Shown: positions 7,571 through 16,571, numbered from the stretch's first letter. The stretch: DNA of 64,000 nt from Bacteroidota bacterium (GCA_018262715.1 JADFDS010000039.1:1-64000); one strand, 5' to 3'. Numbers and translations are program-made. Notes: generated from the letters alone by a model not told the origin.

Positions 7571-8564
7571 GCTTCACCTCCTTCCCGAACCTCTTTGGTT
7601 TGATGTACATGTTGAGCAGCGGCACGAAAGAGTTCATGATCAGGATCGCAAATGATACACCCTCGGGATACGCTCCCCAGGTCCTGATCAGCACAGTAAT
7701 AACACCTATGCCTATACCGTATATTATCATTCCCTTCGCCGTCATCGGCGATGTTACATAATCAGTCGCCATGAATATCGCGCCAAGCATTATACCACCC
7801 GTCAGCAGATGGAAGAGGGGATCAGCATATTTCGTGGGGTCAACAGCCCAGAGGATGCCGGTGAATACAGCCACAGTAAGCAGTATGGTTACCGGGATGT
7901 GCCATGTAATTATCTTCCTCCAGATCATGTACAGCCCCCCGAGAATCAAAGCCACAGCCGCAATCTCACCCATGGAGCCTCCCATGTAACCATAGAAGAG
8001 CTGCATGTGCGATGGGATTTTCTCCATCAGGGCCGAAACGGCCTCGCCATTCTTGATTCCCTCACTCATGATCGCAAGGGGAGTGGCGCCTGTGACTGCA
8101 TCTGTATAACCGGTGTTGAAACCCGATGGCACAGGCCAGCTGGTCATCTGTACCGGGAAGGAGATGAGCAGGAAGACCCTTCCCACCAGAGCCGGGTTGA
8201 ACGGATTGTTCCCCAATCCGCCGAAGGTCATCTTTGCCACACCTATCGAGACTATGGCACCGATGATAATAATATGAACCGGGAGGTTCGAAGGCACGTT
8301 GAATGCCAGGAGAAGCCCCGTGACAATCGCCGATCCGTCTGATACCGAAGGCTTTGTCTTCAGGATGAATTTCTGGATCAGGTACTCAACCGCCACGCAT
8401 GAGACTACCGATACCAGTGTGACGATAATCGCCCCCAACCCGAAGTACCAGACTGAGGCTGCAAGGGCAGGAGCCAGGGCAATCACCACGCCCAGCATCA
8501 GCTTGCGCGTCGTTTCGGCGCTCTGCTGGTGCGGTGACGGGGATACATTTAAAATGTTGCTCAT
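7563..8564 (-). CDS. rnfD: Rnf electron-transport complex subunit D
   Basis: 333 residues with about nine or ten transmembrane helices. RnfD binds a second covalent FMN on a threonine; the motif DAVTGATPLA is present at about residues 150-160. It starts SPHQQSAETTRKLMLGVVIA, typical of RnfD/NqrB, and contains the conserved GGLGNNPFNPALVGRVFLL. It is thought to form the ion-translocating path with RnfA/E. It lies 80 bp downstream of rnfC and overlaps rnfG by 8 bp. All expected motifs are present. Confidence 0.96.
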   Translation of the reverse strand: MSNILNVSPSPHQQSAETTRKLMLGVVIALAPALAASVWYFGLGAIIVTLVSVVSCVAVEYLIQKFILKTKPSVSDGSAIVTGLLLAFNVPSNLPVHIIIIGAIVSIGVAKMTFGGLGNNPFNPALVGRVFLLISFPVQMTSWPVPSGFNTGYTDAVTGATPLAIMSEGIKNGEAVSALMEKIPSHMQLFYGYMGGSMGEIAAVALILGGLYMIWRKIITWHIPVTILLTVAVFTGILWAVDPTKYADPLFHLLTGGIMLGAIFMATDYVTSPMTAKGMIIYGIGIGVITVLIRTWGAYPEGVSFAILIMNSFVPLLNMYIKPKRFGKEVKHG

Positions 8565-8644
8565 ATCTAATGTTTGCTGTTTCGTAACACGTTTATCTCT
8601 TCATGCCGTGCCAGGGAATGAGGAGAAAGGAAGATTCTTGTTTG

Positions 8645-9979
8645 CTATTTCGTAACTCGTTCACGGGCCATCCTTATAACCGTGGCCTTGCCAAGCCTGA
8701 TATAGTCAAGCAGGGGTCTTTTCGCCGGGCAGGTGTATGCACATGCCCCGCACTCCATGCAATCGGTGATCTTCTCCTGCTCTGCCTTCTCATACATCGC
8801 CTTCTGCCCGAGGACCGAAATGAGCCACGGCTCGAGACCCATGGCACAGGCCGAGGAACACTTTCCGCACCTGATACACGGCATGACCTCTGCACGCTTC
8901 GATGCATCAGCAGGAAACATGATGATCCCCGAGGTCCCCTTCGTGACAGGTACATCTGTAATTGCCAGCGCCTTGCCCATCATCGGACCGCCGTTAACCA
9001 CCTTGCCGGTGTCATCGGGCATGCCTCCTGCAGCCTCAATCAGCGCCGTAACGGGAGTGCCGACGCGAACCATGAAATTACCGGGGTTCTTTACCGACTT
9101 CCCGGTGACGGTCACCACCCTCTCAAACAGCGGCTTGTTCTTCTGAACTGCCTCGTAAACGGCAAACGAAGTCCCTACATTCTGTACAACAACACCAACA
9201 TCAACAGGAAGCCCGCCGGATGGAACCTCACGGCCGGTACAGGCCTTGATGAGCTGTTTCTCACCACCCTGCGGGTACTTGACCTTAAGGGGCTGAACAG
9301 TAATGCCTTTGAAATCCTTTGCAAGTTCCGTTAATTGGCTGATGGCATCTGGCTTGTTCGCCTCAATGCCTATTACCGCGTTTTCAACCCCGAGGGCTTT
9401 CATGATTATTGAGACGCCCGTCAACACCTCGGCACCCTTCTCAAGCATCAGCCTGTGGTCCGAAGTGAGATAAGGTTCGCACTCCACTCCGTTGATAATC
9501 AGCATGTCACACTTCTTGCCGGCAGGAACGGTAAGCTTGATATGGGTGGGGAAGGTCGCACCTCCCATGCCCACAAGCCCGCACTGCTGACACCTCTCTA
9601 TTATCTGCTCACGCGACAGCGTGATCTCCTTGACCAGTGCGGCGCTGCGGTCAATTGTCTCAACCCATTCGTCTCCCTCGGCATCAATCACTACCGCAGT
9701 CTGCTTATAACCGGTGGTGTCAACAACGGTGTCTATCTTGTTCACCTTGCCGGAAACCGGCGAATGGATGTTCGTGGAGACAAACCCTTTGGCCTGGGCA
9801 ATTAACTGCCCGGCCTTCACTGCAGCACCCTTCTCAACCACCGGCACTGCAGGAGCTCCGATGTGCTGCGAGACCGGCACCGTCACCTGTGACGGAACGG
9901 GAAGAATAACTATCGGCCTGTCAGCCGTCAGCTTGTTCTCTGGCGGATGGATACCGCCCTTCGGAAATGTCTTTAACAC
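8645..9979 (-). CDS. rnfC: Rnf electron-transport complex subunit C
   Basis: 444 residues, cytoplasmic face of the Rnf complex, where NAD+ is reduced. The N-terminal FPKGGIHPPENK is the family signature. The middle carries the NADH/FMN-binding region (GMGGATFPTHIKL, then INGVECEPYLTSDHRLML). The C terminus has two 4Fe-4S motifs, CIRCGKCSSACAMGLEPW and CMECGACAYTCPAKRPLLDY. The first codon is GTG; no in-frame ATG lies upstream before a stop, and this start gives the standard N terminus. It follows rnfB after 92 bp, the largest gap in the operon. It lacks the long C-terminal repeat extension of the enterobacterial protein. Confidence 0.96.
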   Translation of the reverse strand: MLKTFPKGGIHPPENKLTADRPIVILPVPSQVTVPVSQHIGAPAVPVVEKGAAVKAGQLIAQAKGFVSTNIHSPVSGKVNKIDTVVDTTGYKQTAVVIDAEGDEWVETIDRSAALVKEITLSREQIIERCQQCGLVGMGGATFPTHIKLTVPAGKKCDMLIINGVECEPYLTSDHRLMLEKGAEVLTGVSIIMKALGVENAVIGIEANKPDAISQLTELAKDFKGITVQPLKVKYPQGGEKQLIKACTGREVPSGGLPVDVGVVVQNVGTSFAVYEAVQKNKPLFERVVTVTGKSVKNPGNFMVRVGTPVTALIEAAGGMPDDTGKVVNGGPMMGKALAITDVPVTKGTSGIIMFPADASKRAEVMPCIRCGKCSSACAMGLEPWLISVLGQKAMYEKAEQEKITDCMECGACAYTCPAKRPLLDYIRLGKATVIRMARERVTK

Positions 9980-10071
9980 GTTTATGGTTATTTTCAGGTT
10001 GTTCGGAAAGTTTTCTTTCTCAGTATCAAGGTCAGCCTTTTGTATTTTTGGCCTGATCTGCGCACCAGGAA

Positions 10072-10935
10072 TCAGTTAACCGCTGCATCGGCCGGCTCGG
10101 CCGGCTTCGCTTCCTTAACCGGGAAACCGATCTCCAGTATCGCGCCTGTCGGGCACTCAGGCTCGCACTTGCGGCAGAGCCTGCACTTGAACGAGTCAAT
10201 AAAGGCCAGGTTGTTCTCCATGGTTATTGCCTCGTAGGGGCATACCTTCATGCACTTGCCGCACCCTATACATGCCACTTTGCATGCCTTTCGTGCCGGA
10301 CCGCCCTTGTCCCTGTTGACGCACGAGACATAAATCTTCCGGTCCTTCTTGTTACGCTTGCGCAGCTCTATGATGCTGCGCGGACATGCCTTAACACAGG
10401 CGCCACACGCAACGCATTTCTCATCAAGAATAACCGGCAATTGCGTAACAGGATCCATGTACATCGCATCAAACTTGCATGCCGCCACGCAATCGCCGCA
10501 TCCGAGGCACCCATACTGACAGCCTGTCTGGCCACCGTAAAGGGAATGTGCAACACGGCAACTGACAGCACCATCATAGTACGATGTCCGGGTTGCGTTG
10601 TCAGGAGTACCGTTGCACCTCACAACAGCCACTTTCGGCTCCACTGCAACAGGCTGACGGTCGAGGATAACAGCTACTTTGCCCATTGTTTCGGCTCCGC
10701 CGACAGGACAGTTAAGTCCTTCGAAAGATGTTGATTTCACCAGCGTTTCCGCGAATGCGCGACACCCGGTGTAACCGCAACCGCCACAGTTGGCACCAGG
10801 CAGCGCCTCTGTAACAGTATCGATGCGGGGATCCTCAACCACCCTGAATTTCTGCGCCACAAAATAGAGAATAATCGCGGCAAGCAGGCCCAGGGCACTC
10901 AGCATCGCGATAGTCAATAGAACGGTTGAACTCAT
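10072..10935 (-). CDS. rnfB: Rnf electron-transport complex subunit B, ferredoxin-like
   Basis: 287 residues. One N-terminal transmembrane helix (VLLTIAMLSALGLLAAIIL) anchors a cytoplasmic iron-sulfur protein that accepts electrons from ferredoxin. First comes the four-Cys cluster PGANCGGCGYTGCRAFAE...NCPVGG, then four further CxxCxxC(x)nC motifs (CLGCGDCVAACKFDA, CVACGACVKACPRS, CIGCGKCMKVCPYEA, CRLCRKCEPECPTGA). This is longer and richer in clusters than the proteobacterial RnfB (about 190 residues) and matches the form seen in Bacteroidota and Clostridia. It lies only 3 bp after rseC. Confidence 0.96.
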   Translation of the reverse strand: MSSTVLLTIAMLSALGLLAAIILYFVAQKFRVVEDPRIDTVTEALPGANCGGCGYTGCRAFAETLVKSTSFEGLNCPVGGAETMGKVAVILDRQPVAVEPKVAVVRCNGTPDNATRTSYYDGAVSCRVAHSLYGGQTGCQYGCLGCGDCVAACKFDAMYMDPVTQLPVILDEKCVACGACVKACPRSIIELRKRNKKDRKIYVSCVNRDKGGPARKACKVACIGCGKCMKVCPYEAITMENNLAFIDSFKCRLCRKCEPECPTGAILEIGFPVKEAKPAEPADAAVN

Positions 10936-10938
10936 CTG

Positions 10939-11355
10939 TCAGACCTTTATTTTGAATTCAAATTTTTCACCTATCCGGCCTCTCAGCAGCCATACTGCCA
11001 GGTACCAGCATCCAATCGCGGCAAAAGAGATCAGCGCGGAAGCCAGTTCACCTGCACCGGCCAGCAGAGCGGCTACAAACGCAGTGATAAGCACGATGAA
11101 AGGAATAATGTAACCTATAAGAAGCGCCTCGAAACCTTGCGAGAGCTTCATCTCAACCCTGACATTGTCACCGGGTTGGAGGGGAGCATCACACTTCGCA
11201 GTAATGACTTTGGTCTCTGATTTTCCGGCAGAACAAACTGACTTTGCCTGACAGCCCGAACAGGCCCCGGCAACAAGAATCTCAACCTCGGCTGTGCCGT
11301 CGCCAGGCACACTCAACACCTTTCCCTCATGCGTAATCGTTTCTCCCTGCGGCAT
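10939..11355 (-). CDS. rseC: SoxR-reducing system protein RseC family
   Basis: About 138 residues. A cysteine-rich cytoplasmic segment (ACSGCQAKSVCSAGKSETK, four Cys) is followed by two transmembrane helices (residues about 77-97 and 101-121). This is the RseC/MucC layout. In Enterobacteria RseC works with the Rsx (Rnf) complex in reducing SoxR. In Bacteroidota it is regularly the first gene of the rnf operon, as here, and probably assists assembly or electron transfer. The ATG at 11355 is preferred over the TTG one codon upstream. The operon promoter should lie in the AT-rich stretch 11360-11430. Confidence 0.85.
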   Translation of the reverse strand: MPQGETITHEGKVLSVPGDGTAEVEILVAGACSGCQAKSVCSAGKSETKVITAKCDAPLQPGDNVRVEMKLSQGFEALLIGYIIPFIVLITAFVAALLAGAGELASALISFAAIGCWYLAVWLLRGRIGEKFEFKIKV

Positions 11356-11644
11356 CAATGGATTCTTGAAAAGGCAATTTTAAGGAATTACCGTGAAATA
11401 ATATATAACAATGGTCATTATTTTAATAAGTATGAAGGTCTGAGGGGCTAAAGGTCTGGTTATTTGCGATTTGCGATTTGCGATTTGCGATTTGGGGCCA
11501 AACCACTACAATTCATGATGCGGGCAAAATTGTAAATCGCAAATCGCACATCTACAATGCTGTATGCCCTGCAGCCTTTGCCGACGATGGATGATCCTAA
11601 ACTGCGGCCATTATCCGGTGCATTCAATTTTCTGAGCTGGTCCC
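11356..11644. other. Intergenic region between recG and the rnf operon
   Basis: 289 bp. The AT-rich part (about 11375-11430) is the probable rnf promoter region on the minus strand; a degenerate -7 (tatttcac on that strand) can be seen but is not convincing. The rest holds the GCGATTT hairpin element (11461-11549) and, just before it, two short tgaaggtctg/aaggtctgg units related to the 8-bp repeat near 29.1 kb. No gene is visible. Confidence 0.5.
11461..11549. repeat. GCGATTT hairpin element, copy 1
   Basis: The left arm (11461-11495) is four and a half direct copies of the heptamer gcgattt. After about 38 bp of unrelated sequence the right arm (11534-11549) has two copies of the reverse complement aaatcgc. 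The arms can pair to form a large hairpin. It lies between the recG stop and the rnf operon start, both on the minus strand. It is one of four copies of this element in the window, and the only one without an adjacent intrinsic terminator. Confidence 0.85.
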
Positions 11645-13750
11645 TCAGCTTATCTCTGACCACGAATACTTCTTCCCGAACAATCTTTTCAGGTTGACTT
11701 TCAGGATGCTGTTCACCGGCTGTGCCAGCTCGGGGTCATCAGACAGGATCTCCGCTGCACGCGACCGCGCCAGGTTAAGTATCTGCCCGTCCTTCCCCAG
11801 GTCAGCTATCTTAAGGTCAAACGCCATTCCGCTCTGCTGCGTCCCCTCCAGGTCACCCGGCCCGCGCATCCGCAGGTCAGCTTCCGCGATCTCAAAACCA
11901 TCAGTTGTGGCAATCATCGTATTGACGCGCTCCGCAGCGTCTGCCGAGAGCCTGTGCGAGGTCATCAGCACGCAGTACGACTGGTCTGCGCCACGGCCCA
12001 CCCGACCGCGCAACTGATGCAACTGCGAGAGTCCGAATCGCTCCGCACTCTCAATAACCATCACACTGGCATTGGGTACGTCAACACCCACTTCAATCAC
12101 GGTTGTTGCGACCATTATATGCGCCTGCCCCCTGCGAAACATATTCATCGAGATCTCCTTGTCCTTCGAGGTCATCCGCCCGTGAACAACACTGATGCAG
12201 TACTGTGGCGGCGGGAAGGCACGGGCCATGCTCTCGAGGCCATCTTCGAGATCCTTGTAATCAAGTGATTCCGACTCCTTTATCAATGGATAAACAACGT
12301 AAATCTGACGCCCGTCCCCGATCTGCCTCCGCATGAACCCGAAGACCTTTTCACGCTCGGCATCGGTGAATGCCATTGTCTTTATCGGCTTCCGCCCGGG
12401 CGGTAACTCGTCAATGACAGAGACATCTAGGTCGCCATAAAGGGTCATCGCCAACGTGCGGGGGATTGGCGTGGCAGTCATCACAAGCACATGCGGAGGA
12501 CAATCGCTCTTCTGCCACAGCTTCGCGCGCTGCGCGACACCGAAACGGTGCTGCTCGTCAATTATAACCAGCCCCAGGTTCTTATACTGTACGTTTTCCT
12601 CGATCAGCGCGTGCGTTCCGATCAATATGTCAATTGAACCGTCAAGCAGTCCCTTTTCTATCCTTGCCCGCTCACTTTTCTTTGTCGACCCTGTCAGGAG
12701 CGCTACGTTTGCATCGATTCCTGAAACAAATTTACTAATGGAGTTAAAGTGCTGCATGGCAAGAACTTCCGTGGGGGCCATCAGGCAGCTCTGGAACCCG
12801 TTGTCGGCGCCGATCAGCATGCTCATAAGCGCAACCATCGTCTTCCCGCTGCCAACATCTCCCTGAAGGAGCCGGTTCATCTGCCTGCCGCTGCCAAGAT
12901 CGGCACGGATCTCGCGGATCACCCTCTTCTGGGCCTCGGTGAGTGCAAAGGGAAGGTTGTTGGCATAAAACGAATTGAGCCTTTCACCGACTACCGAAAA
13001 GAGGAACCCGTGTGTGCTTTTCTTACGGTTATCCTTGTATCTCAGCAGGTTAAGCTGGATGTAAAACAGTTCCTCAAATTTCAGCCTGAAACGGGCATTA
13101 TCGATGTCATTGTTTGAATCAGGGAAATGGATTCTGAAAAGGGCATCAGACAGGCTCATCAGCTTCATCGGTTCGGTGACTGAAGAGGGGAGAGTCTCAG
13201 GGAAGCGGAGTGCCGGCATTGAAAATGCCGTTGCCATGAGCTTCCCGATCGCCTTTGAATGAAGGAAGTGATCCTTCATCTTCTCCGAGGTGCTATACTG
13301 TGCCTCAAGTGCAGAGGAAACTCGTGTTTCGCGCTTCTCTGCCTCCTCTATTTCAGGATGCACAATGTTGAATGCACCGCTGAAGAGGGTGGGTTTGCCG
13401 AAGATGATATACTCCTTTTCGGGTTTGTATGAGCTGATAACCCACTTGTGTCCCTTGAACCAGACAAGCTTTACAATGCCGGTCTCATCGTAGAAGTCTG
13501 CTGTCAGCCTTCTCCCTTTTCCGACCCCCTCGGTGGTGAACCTGCGGATCTTGCCCTTCACCTGTACGTACTGCATGTCGGTATCAAGCTCCCTGACCTT
13601 GTAGAAGCGGGTTTTATCGACGTACTTGTAAGGAAAATAGTATATCAGGTCGCGGAATGTGTGTATGTCTGCCTCCGCCCCGAGCAGTTCTGCCCGTTTG
13701 GGGCCCACTCCTGGAAGGAATTTGATCTCACTGTCAAGCAATTCAGACAT
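11645..13750 (-). CDS. recG: ATP-dependent DNA helicase RecG
   Basis: About 701 residues, the usual RecG length. The N-terminal wedge/OB domain starts FLPGVGPKRAELLGAEAD. The helicase core shows Walker A GDVGSGKTMVAL, motif II IIDEQHRFGV (DEQH box), motif III TATPIPRTLAM and motif VI QLRGRVGRG, followed by the RecG-specific C-terminal segment (ATTDGFEIAEADLRMRGPGD). RecG remodels stalled replication forks and Holliday junctions. ATG at 13750 is preferred over the GTG one codon upstream. The methyltransferase gene starts divergently 72 bp away. Confidence 0.96.
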   Translation of the reverse strand: MSELLDSEIKFLPGVGPKRAELLGAEADIHTFRDLIYYFPYKYVDKTRFYKVRELDTDMQYVQVKGKIRRFTTEGVGKGRRLTADFYDETGIVKLVWFKGHKWVISSYKPEKEYIIFGKPTLFSGAFNIVHPEIEEAEKRETRVSSALEAQYSTSEKMKDHFLHSKAIGKLMATAFSMPALRFPETLPSSVTEPMKLMSLSDALFRIHFPDSNNDIDNARFRLKFEELFYIQLNLLRYKDNRKKSTHGFLFSVVGERLNSFYANNLPFALTEAQKRVIREIRADLGSGRQMNRLLQGDVGSGKTMVALMSMLIGADNGFQSCLMAPTEVLAMQHFNSISKFVSGIDANVALLTGSTKKSERARIEKGLLDGSIDILIGTHALIEENVQYKNLGLVIIDEQHRFGVAQRAKLWQKSDCPPHVLVMTATPIPRTLAMTLYGDLDVSVIDELPPGRKPIKTMAFTDAEREKVFGFMRRQIGDGRQIYVVYPLIKESESLDYKDLEDGLESMARAFPPPQYCISVVHGRMTSKDKEISMNMFRRGQAHIMVATTVIEVGVDVPNASVMVIESAERFGLSQLHQLRGRVGRGADQSYCVLMTSHRLSADAAERVNTMIATTDGFEIAEADLRMRGPGDLEGTQQSGMAFDLKIADLGKDGQILNLARSRAAEILSDDPELAQPVNSILKVNLKRLFGKKYSWSEIS

Positions 13751-13822
13751 CACTGGCGGTCAAAAAGATTGTCACCGAAAATAGTTAATTTTGACCGGGA
13801 TTCAAATGAACTGTCTGAAGAA

Positions 13823-15166
13823 ATGAACCTCCATACAGCATCGGCTTATGCCATGCTCCTGCTGACTGCCCGAAGTACTGCGGGTCACGGAGTGCACAGT
13901 CCCTTCATGTTCCGTTTCATCACGGAGGTGATCGGGGGCAGGAGTGACATTGCAATAATGAGGGAGGTTGAGAGCCTCAGACGGGAGATGCTTTCAGACA
14001 GGCGGGTGGTGATGGTGACCGATCTCGGTGCAGGATCATCGGTGATGAGAGGCAGTGAGCGAACCGTGCGGCAGATAGCCTCTGCTGCCGCCGTGCCGAA
14101 AAGGGAGGCGTCGCTGCTGACGAGAATAGCTGCGAGCCTCGACCTGATCAGAACGGGGAGGCCGGGAAGCCGGCAACAACCAGGAGGGCAAACTGGTGCC
14201 GGGGATGGGTCCGGGGAAGAGCCGAAAATAGTTCTGCAGAAGCAAGCTGAAGCAGGAGATTCGCAGTGTGCCGCGGTAGAAAATGAAACAAATAAGCAGA
14301 AGCAAGCTGAATCAGTTGATGCACTGTGGTCAGGGGAAGGTATCCCGGCACCTCAGCCATTCAGGGAGTCGGATTCCGGCCGTGAGGACGCTGGTCGTGA
14401 GGATTCCGGCCGTGAGGATGCCGGTCGGGAGGATTCCGGCCGTGAGGATGCCGGTCGGGAGGATTCCGGACGGGATGAGACCGGCCGGGACAATCAGCCG
14501 GTGATCCTCGAGCTGGGCACATCGCTGGGAATAAGCACTCTTGCCCTGGCGCTGGGAGCGCCCCAAAGTAAAGTTATTTCGGTGGAGGGCTGCCCTGTAC
14601 TGGCAGCTATCGCCCGCGATAACCTTCGCAGACACGGTGCACTGAATGCAGAAGTGATCTGCATGGAGTTCGGGAAGGCACTCACTGAACTTTACGAAAT
14701 GGGGGTGAAAGTTGCACTTGCTTTTGTTGACGGTAACCATCGCGGAGCAGCAATGACGGAATATGTGCGCAAAATCAGGCAGATGGGGGAGGAGATGATA
14801 ATCGTTGCTGATGATATTCACATGAACCGGGATATGATAAAAGCCTGGCGCTCAATTGTGTCAGGCAGCTCCACCAGTCCGGTCCCGGATCCTTGGCTGC
14901 CGCCCGCCGGCCCGGTCCCGGATCCTTGGCTGCCGCACACCAGCCCGGTCCCGGATCCTTGGCTGCCGCACACCAGTCCGGTCCCGGATCCTTGGCTGCC
15001 GCCCGCCGGCCCGGTCCCGGATCCTTGGCTGCCGCCCGCCGGCCCGGTCCCGGATCCTTGGCTGCCGCCCGCCAGCCCGGTCCCGGCTACCCTGGAAACA
15101 CTCCGTACGGGAATGCTGTTCTGCATCCCATCCATCACCCCGGGGCATTACAGGGTGCGGTATTAA
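13823..15166 (+). CDS. Class I SAM-dependent methyltransferase with two inserted repeat tracts
   Basis: 447 residues from the ATG at 13823, chosen because the frame upstream only shadows recG. The N-terminal segment AGHGVHSPFMFRFITEVI and the SAM-binding motif ILELGTSLGIST (about residues 226-238), with SVEGCPVLAAIARDNL, ALAFVDGNHRG and IIVADDIHMNRDMIKAWRSI, define a Bacteroidota family of putative O-methyltransferase-like enzymes that I judge to be roughly 250-270 residues. Two in-frame tandem-repeat expansions enlarge it: GRED[SA] repeats before the SAM motif (residues about 183-222) and six PVPDPWLP-type units (about 352-418) between the last helix and the final strand (ATLETLRTGMLFCIP). 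The reading frame and core motifs survive on both sides. The substrate is unknown. Confidence 0.75.
   Translation: MNLHTASAYAMLLLTARSTAGHGVHSPFMFRFITEVIGGRSDIAIMREVESLRREMLSDRRVVMVTDLGAGSSVMRGSERTVRQIASAAAVPKREASLLTRIAASLDLIRTGRPGSRQQPGGQTGAGDGSGEEPKIVLQKQAEAGDSQCAAVENETNKQKQAESVDALWSGEGIPAPQPFRESDSGREDAGREDSGREDAGREDSGREDAGREDSGRDETGRDNQPVILELGTSLGISTLALALGAPQSKVISVEGCPVLAAIARDNLRRHGALNAEVICMEFGKALTELYEMGVKVALAFVDGNHRGAAMTEYVRKIRQMGEEMIIVADDIHMNRDMIKAWRSIVSGSSTSPVPDPWLPPAGPVPDPWLPHTSPVPDPWLPHTSPVPDPWLPPAGPVPDPWLPPAGPVPDPWLPPASPVPATLETLRTGMLFCIPSITPGHYRVRY
14371..14491 (+). repeat. 15/30-bp tandem repeat inside the methyltransferase gene
   Basis: About eight units of 15 bp, organised mostly as 30-bp pairs (gattccggccgtgaggatgc type), coding for alternating GREDS and GREDA, with GRDET at the end. 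The unit is a multiple of three, so copy changes keep the frame. It is placed just before the SAM-binding motif. Confidence 0.9.
14879..15092 (+). repeat. 33-bp tandem repeat inside the methyltransferase gene
   Basis: Six complete 33-bp units beginning ccggtcccggatccttggct, starting at 14879 and then every 33 bp, plus a truncated seventh at 15077. They encode an 11-residue unit PVPDPWLPxxx ending PAG, HTS or PAS. The units are nearly identical, so the expansion is recent. All six plus-strand and minus-strand frames are open through the array, which produces several spurious overlapping reading frames. Confidence 0.95.
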
Positions 15167-15237
15167 CAAAAAATAACAGCAACGGAACATTATTATATCT
15201 TAATTTGAACTAATTTCGGAACTTTAATAAAAGAGGC

Positions 15238-15948
15238 ATGGATAAAGTCATTGAAATTCAGGAAATAGTTAAAAACTACCAGGTCGGAACAGTCATCGTC
15301 AGAGCTCTCCGTTCAGTTTCACTCGATATCAGAAGAAATGAGTATGTGGCCATTATGGGCCCTTCCGGATCCGGAAAGTCAACACTGATGAACATCCTCG
15401 GATGCCTCGACACACCCACAAAAGGACAGTATATCCTTAATGGAACCGACGTCAGCAAGATGGAAGACGACAGGCTCGCAGAAATCCGCAATAAGGAGAT
15501 AGGCTTTGTCTTCCAGACCTTTAACCTGCTGCCCAGGTATACCGCACTGGAAAACGTCACCCTCCCGCTGATATACGCCGGAGTACCCCGCCATGAACGC
15601 GAAGACCATGCTGTCAAGACACTTGACCTGGTGGGACTGGGCGACAGAATGACCCATAAACCCAACGAACTTTCAGGAGGACAACGCCAGAGAGTGGCAA
15701 TCGCCAGGGCTCTGATCAACAACCCCTCAATAATCCTCGCCGACGAACCAACCGGTAACCTCGACAGTAAGACTTCATATGACATCATGGGCCTGCTTGA
15801 CAAGATCCATGAAGACGGCAATACAGTTATCGTAGTTACCCACGAGGAAGATATCGCACGCCATGCCCACAGGATCATCAAACTGATGGACGGCGAGGTC
15901 TCGGCTGACTATATCAATGAAAACCGCATCGAAGTCAGAAAGAAGTAA
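15238..15948 (+). CDS. ABC transporter ATP-binding protein (MacB/LolD type)
   Basis: 236 residues, one complete ABC ATPase: Walker [11 protein letters not shown]-loop [18 protein letters not shown], signature [15 protein letters not shown], Walker [13 protein letters not shown] and H-loop VTHE. The pattern around the signature and the NLDSKT segment place it in the MacB/LolD/FtsE-like group that powers lipoprotein release or export of small molecules and peptides. No permease gene is adjacent, so its partner is elsewhere and its substrate cannot be told. It lies 72 bp after the methyltransferase. A box ttaatttg at 15200-15207 is one mismatch from the Bacteroidota -7 consensus. The cobalamin adenosyltransferase follows after 71 bp and may be co-transcribed. 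Confidence 0.92.
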   Translation: MDKVIEIQEIVKNYQVGTVIVRALRSVSLDIRRNEYVAIMGPSGSGKSTLMNILGCLDTPTKGQYILNGTDVSKMEDDRLAEIRNKEIGFVFQTFNLLPRYTALENVTLPLIYAGVPRHEREDHAVKTLDLVGLGDRMTHKPNELSGGQRQRVAIARALINNPSIILADEPTGNLDSKTSYDIMGLLDKIHEDGNTVIVVTHEEDIARHAHRIIKLMDGEVSADYINENRIEVRKK

Positions 15949-16019
15949 GCTCCAACAGACGACCCGATGCAGAATGGCCGGGTATTGATAACCATACCAG
16001 CTCCGGTCAGGTAAAAGCG

Positions 16020-16571
16020 ATGAAAATCTACACCAAAACCGGCGACAAAGGCGAGACATCTGTCATCGGAGGCGTCAGACTGCCAAAACATCATCCCCGC
16101 ATCGAAGCCTACGGCACCCTCGATGAACTTATCGCCTGGATAGGTATGCTACGCTCTTGCGAACAGTCATGCGTACCACGTGAAGAACTGATTGAAATCC
16201 AGTCGGTGCTCATGTCATGCTGCACAGTAATCGCCACCCACCCATCCGCGAAAGTCCCTGATGGGATCCACATCGAAGATACCGTCCGGCTGGAAAGTTC
16301 TATAGACCGGATGGAAACTGACCTGCCCGGATTGCAGTCATTCATCCTTCCGGGAGGTAACAATCCCGCTGCAACAGCCAACCTTGCCCGCACCGTCTGC
16401 CGACGTGCCGAACGGGCAATCCTCCGCCTCAATGAAACCGAAAAAACCGACCCTGACGTCATAAGATACCTCAACCGACTGTCAGATTACCTCTTCGTAT
16501 TGTCCAGGTGTCTTGTATATAGTCTTGGTACAGAAGAAGTTAAGTGGGTGTCGGATAAAAAAGCAAAATAA
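16020..16571 (+). CDS. Cob(I)yrinic acid a,c-diamide/cob(I)alamin adenosyltransferase, PduO type
   Basis: 183 residues. PduO-type ATP:cob(I)alamin adenosyltransferase, which transfers the 5'-deoxyadenosyl group of ATP to cobalt to make adenosylcobalamin. The ATP-binding N terminus MKIYTKTGDKGETSVIGG, the EAYGTLDELIAWIG helix, the RRAERAILRLNE motif and the C-terminal YLNRLSDYLFVLSR motif are all present, and the length is normal. No cobalamin biosynthesis gene or visible cobalamin riboswitch is nearby, so it probably serves salvage or assimilation of B12. It lies 71 bp behind the ABC ATPase gene on the same strand. Confidence 0.94.
   Translation: MKIYTKTGDKGETSVIGGVRLPKHHPRIEAYGTLDELIAWIGMLRSCEQSCVPREELIEIQSVLMSCCTVIATHPSAKVPDGIHIEDTVRLESSIDRMETDLPGLQSFILPGGNNPAATANLARTVCRRAERAILRLNETEKTDPDVIRYLNRLSDYLFVLSRCLVYSLGTEEVKWVSDKKAK

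Noticed and set aside
14856-15213. Several long overlapping reading frames on both strands
   Set aside because: They come from the 33-bp repeat, which is open in all frames; only the frame continuing the methyltransferase motifs is credible.
15949-16019. Cobalamin riboswitch before the adenosyltransferase
   Set aside because: The gap is only 71 bp, too short for a B12 riboswitch, and no B12-box-like sequence is visible.
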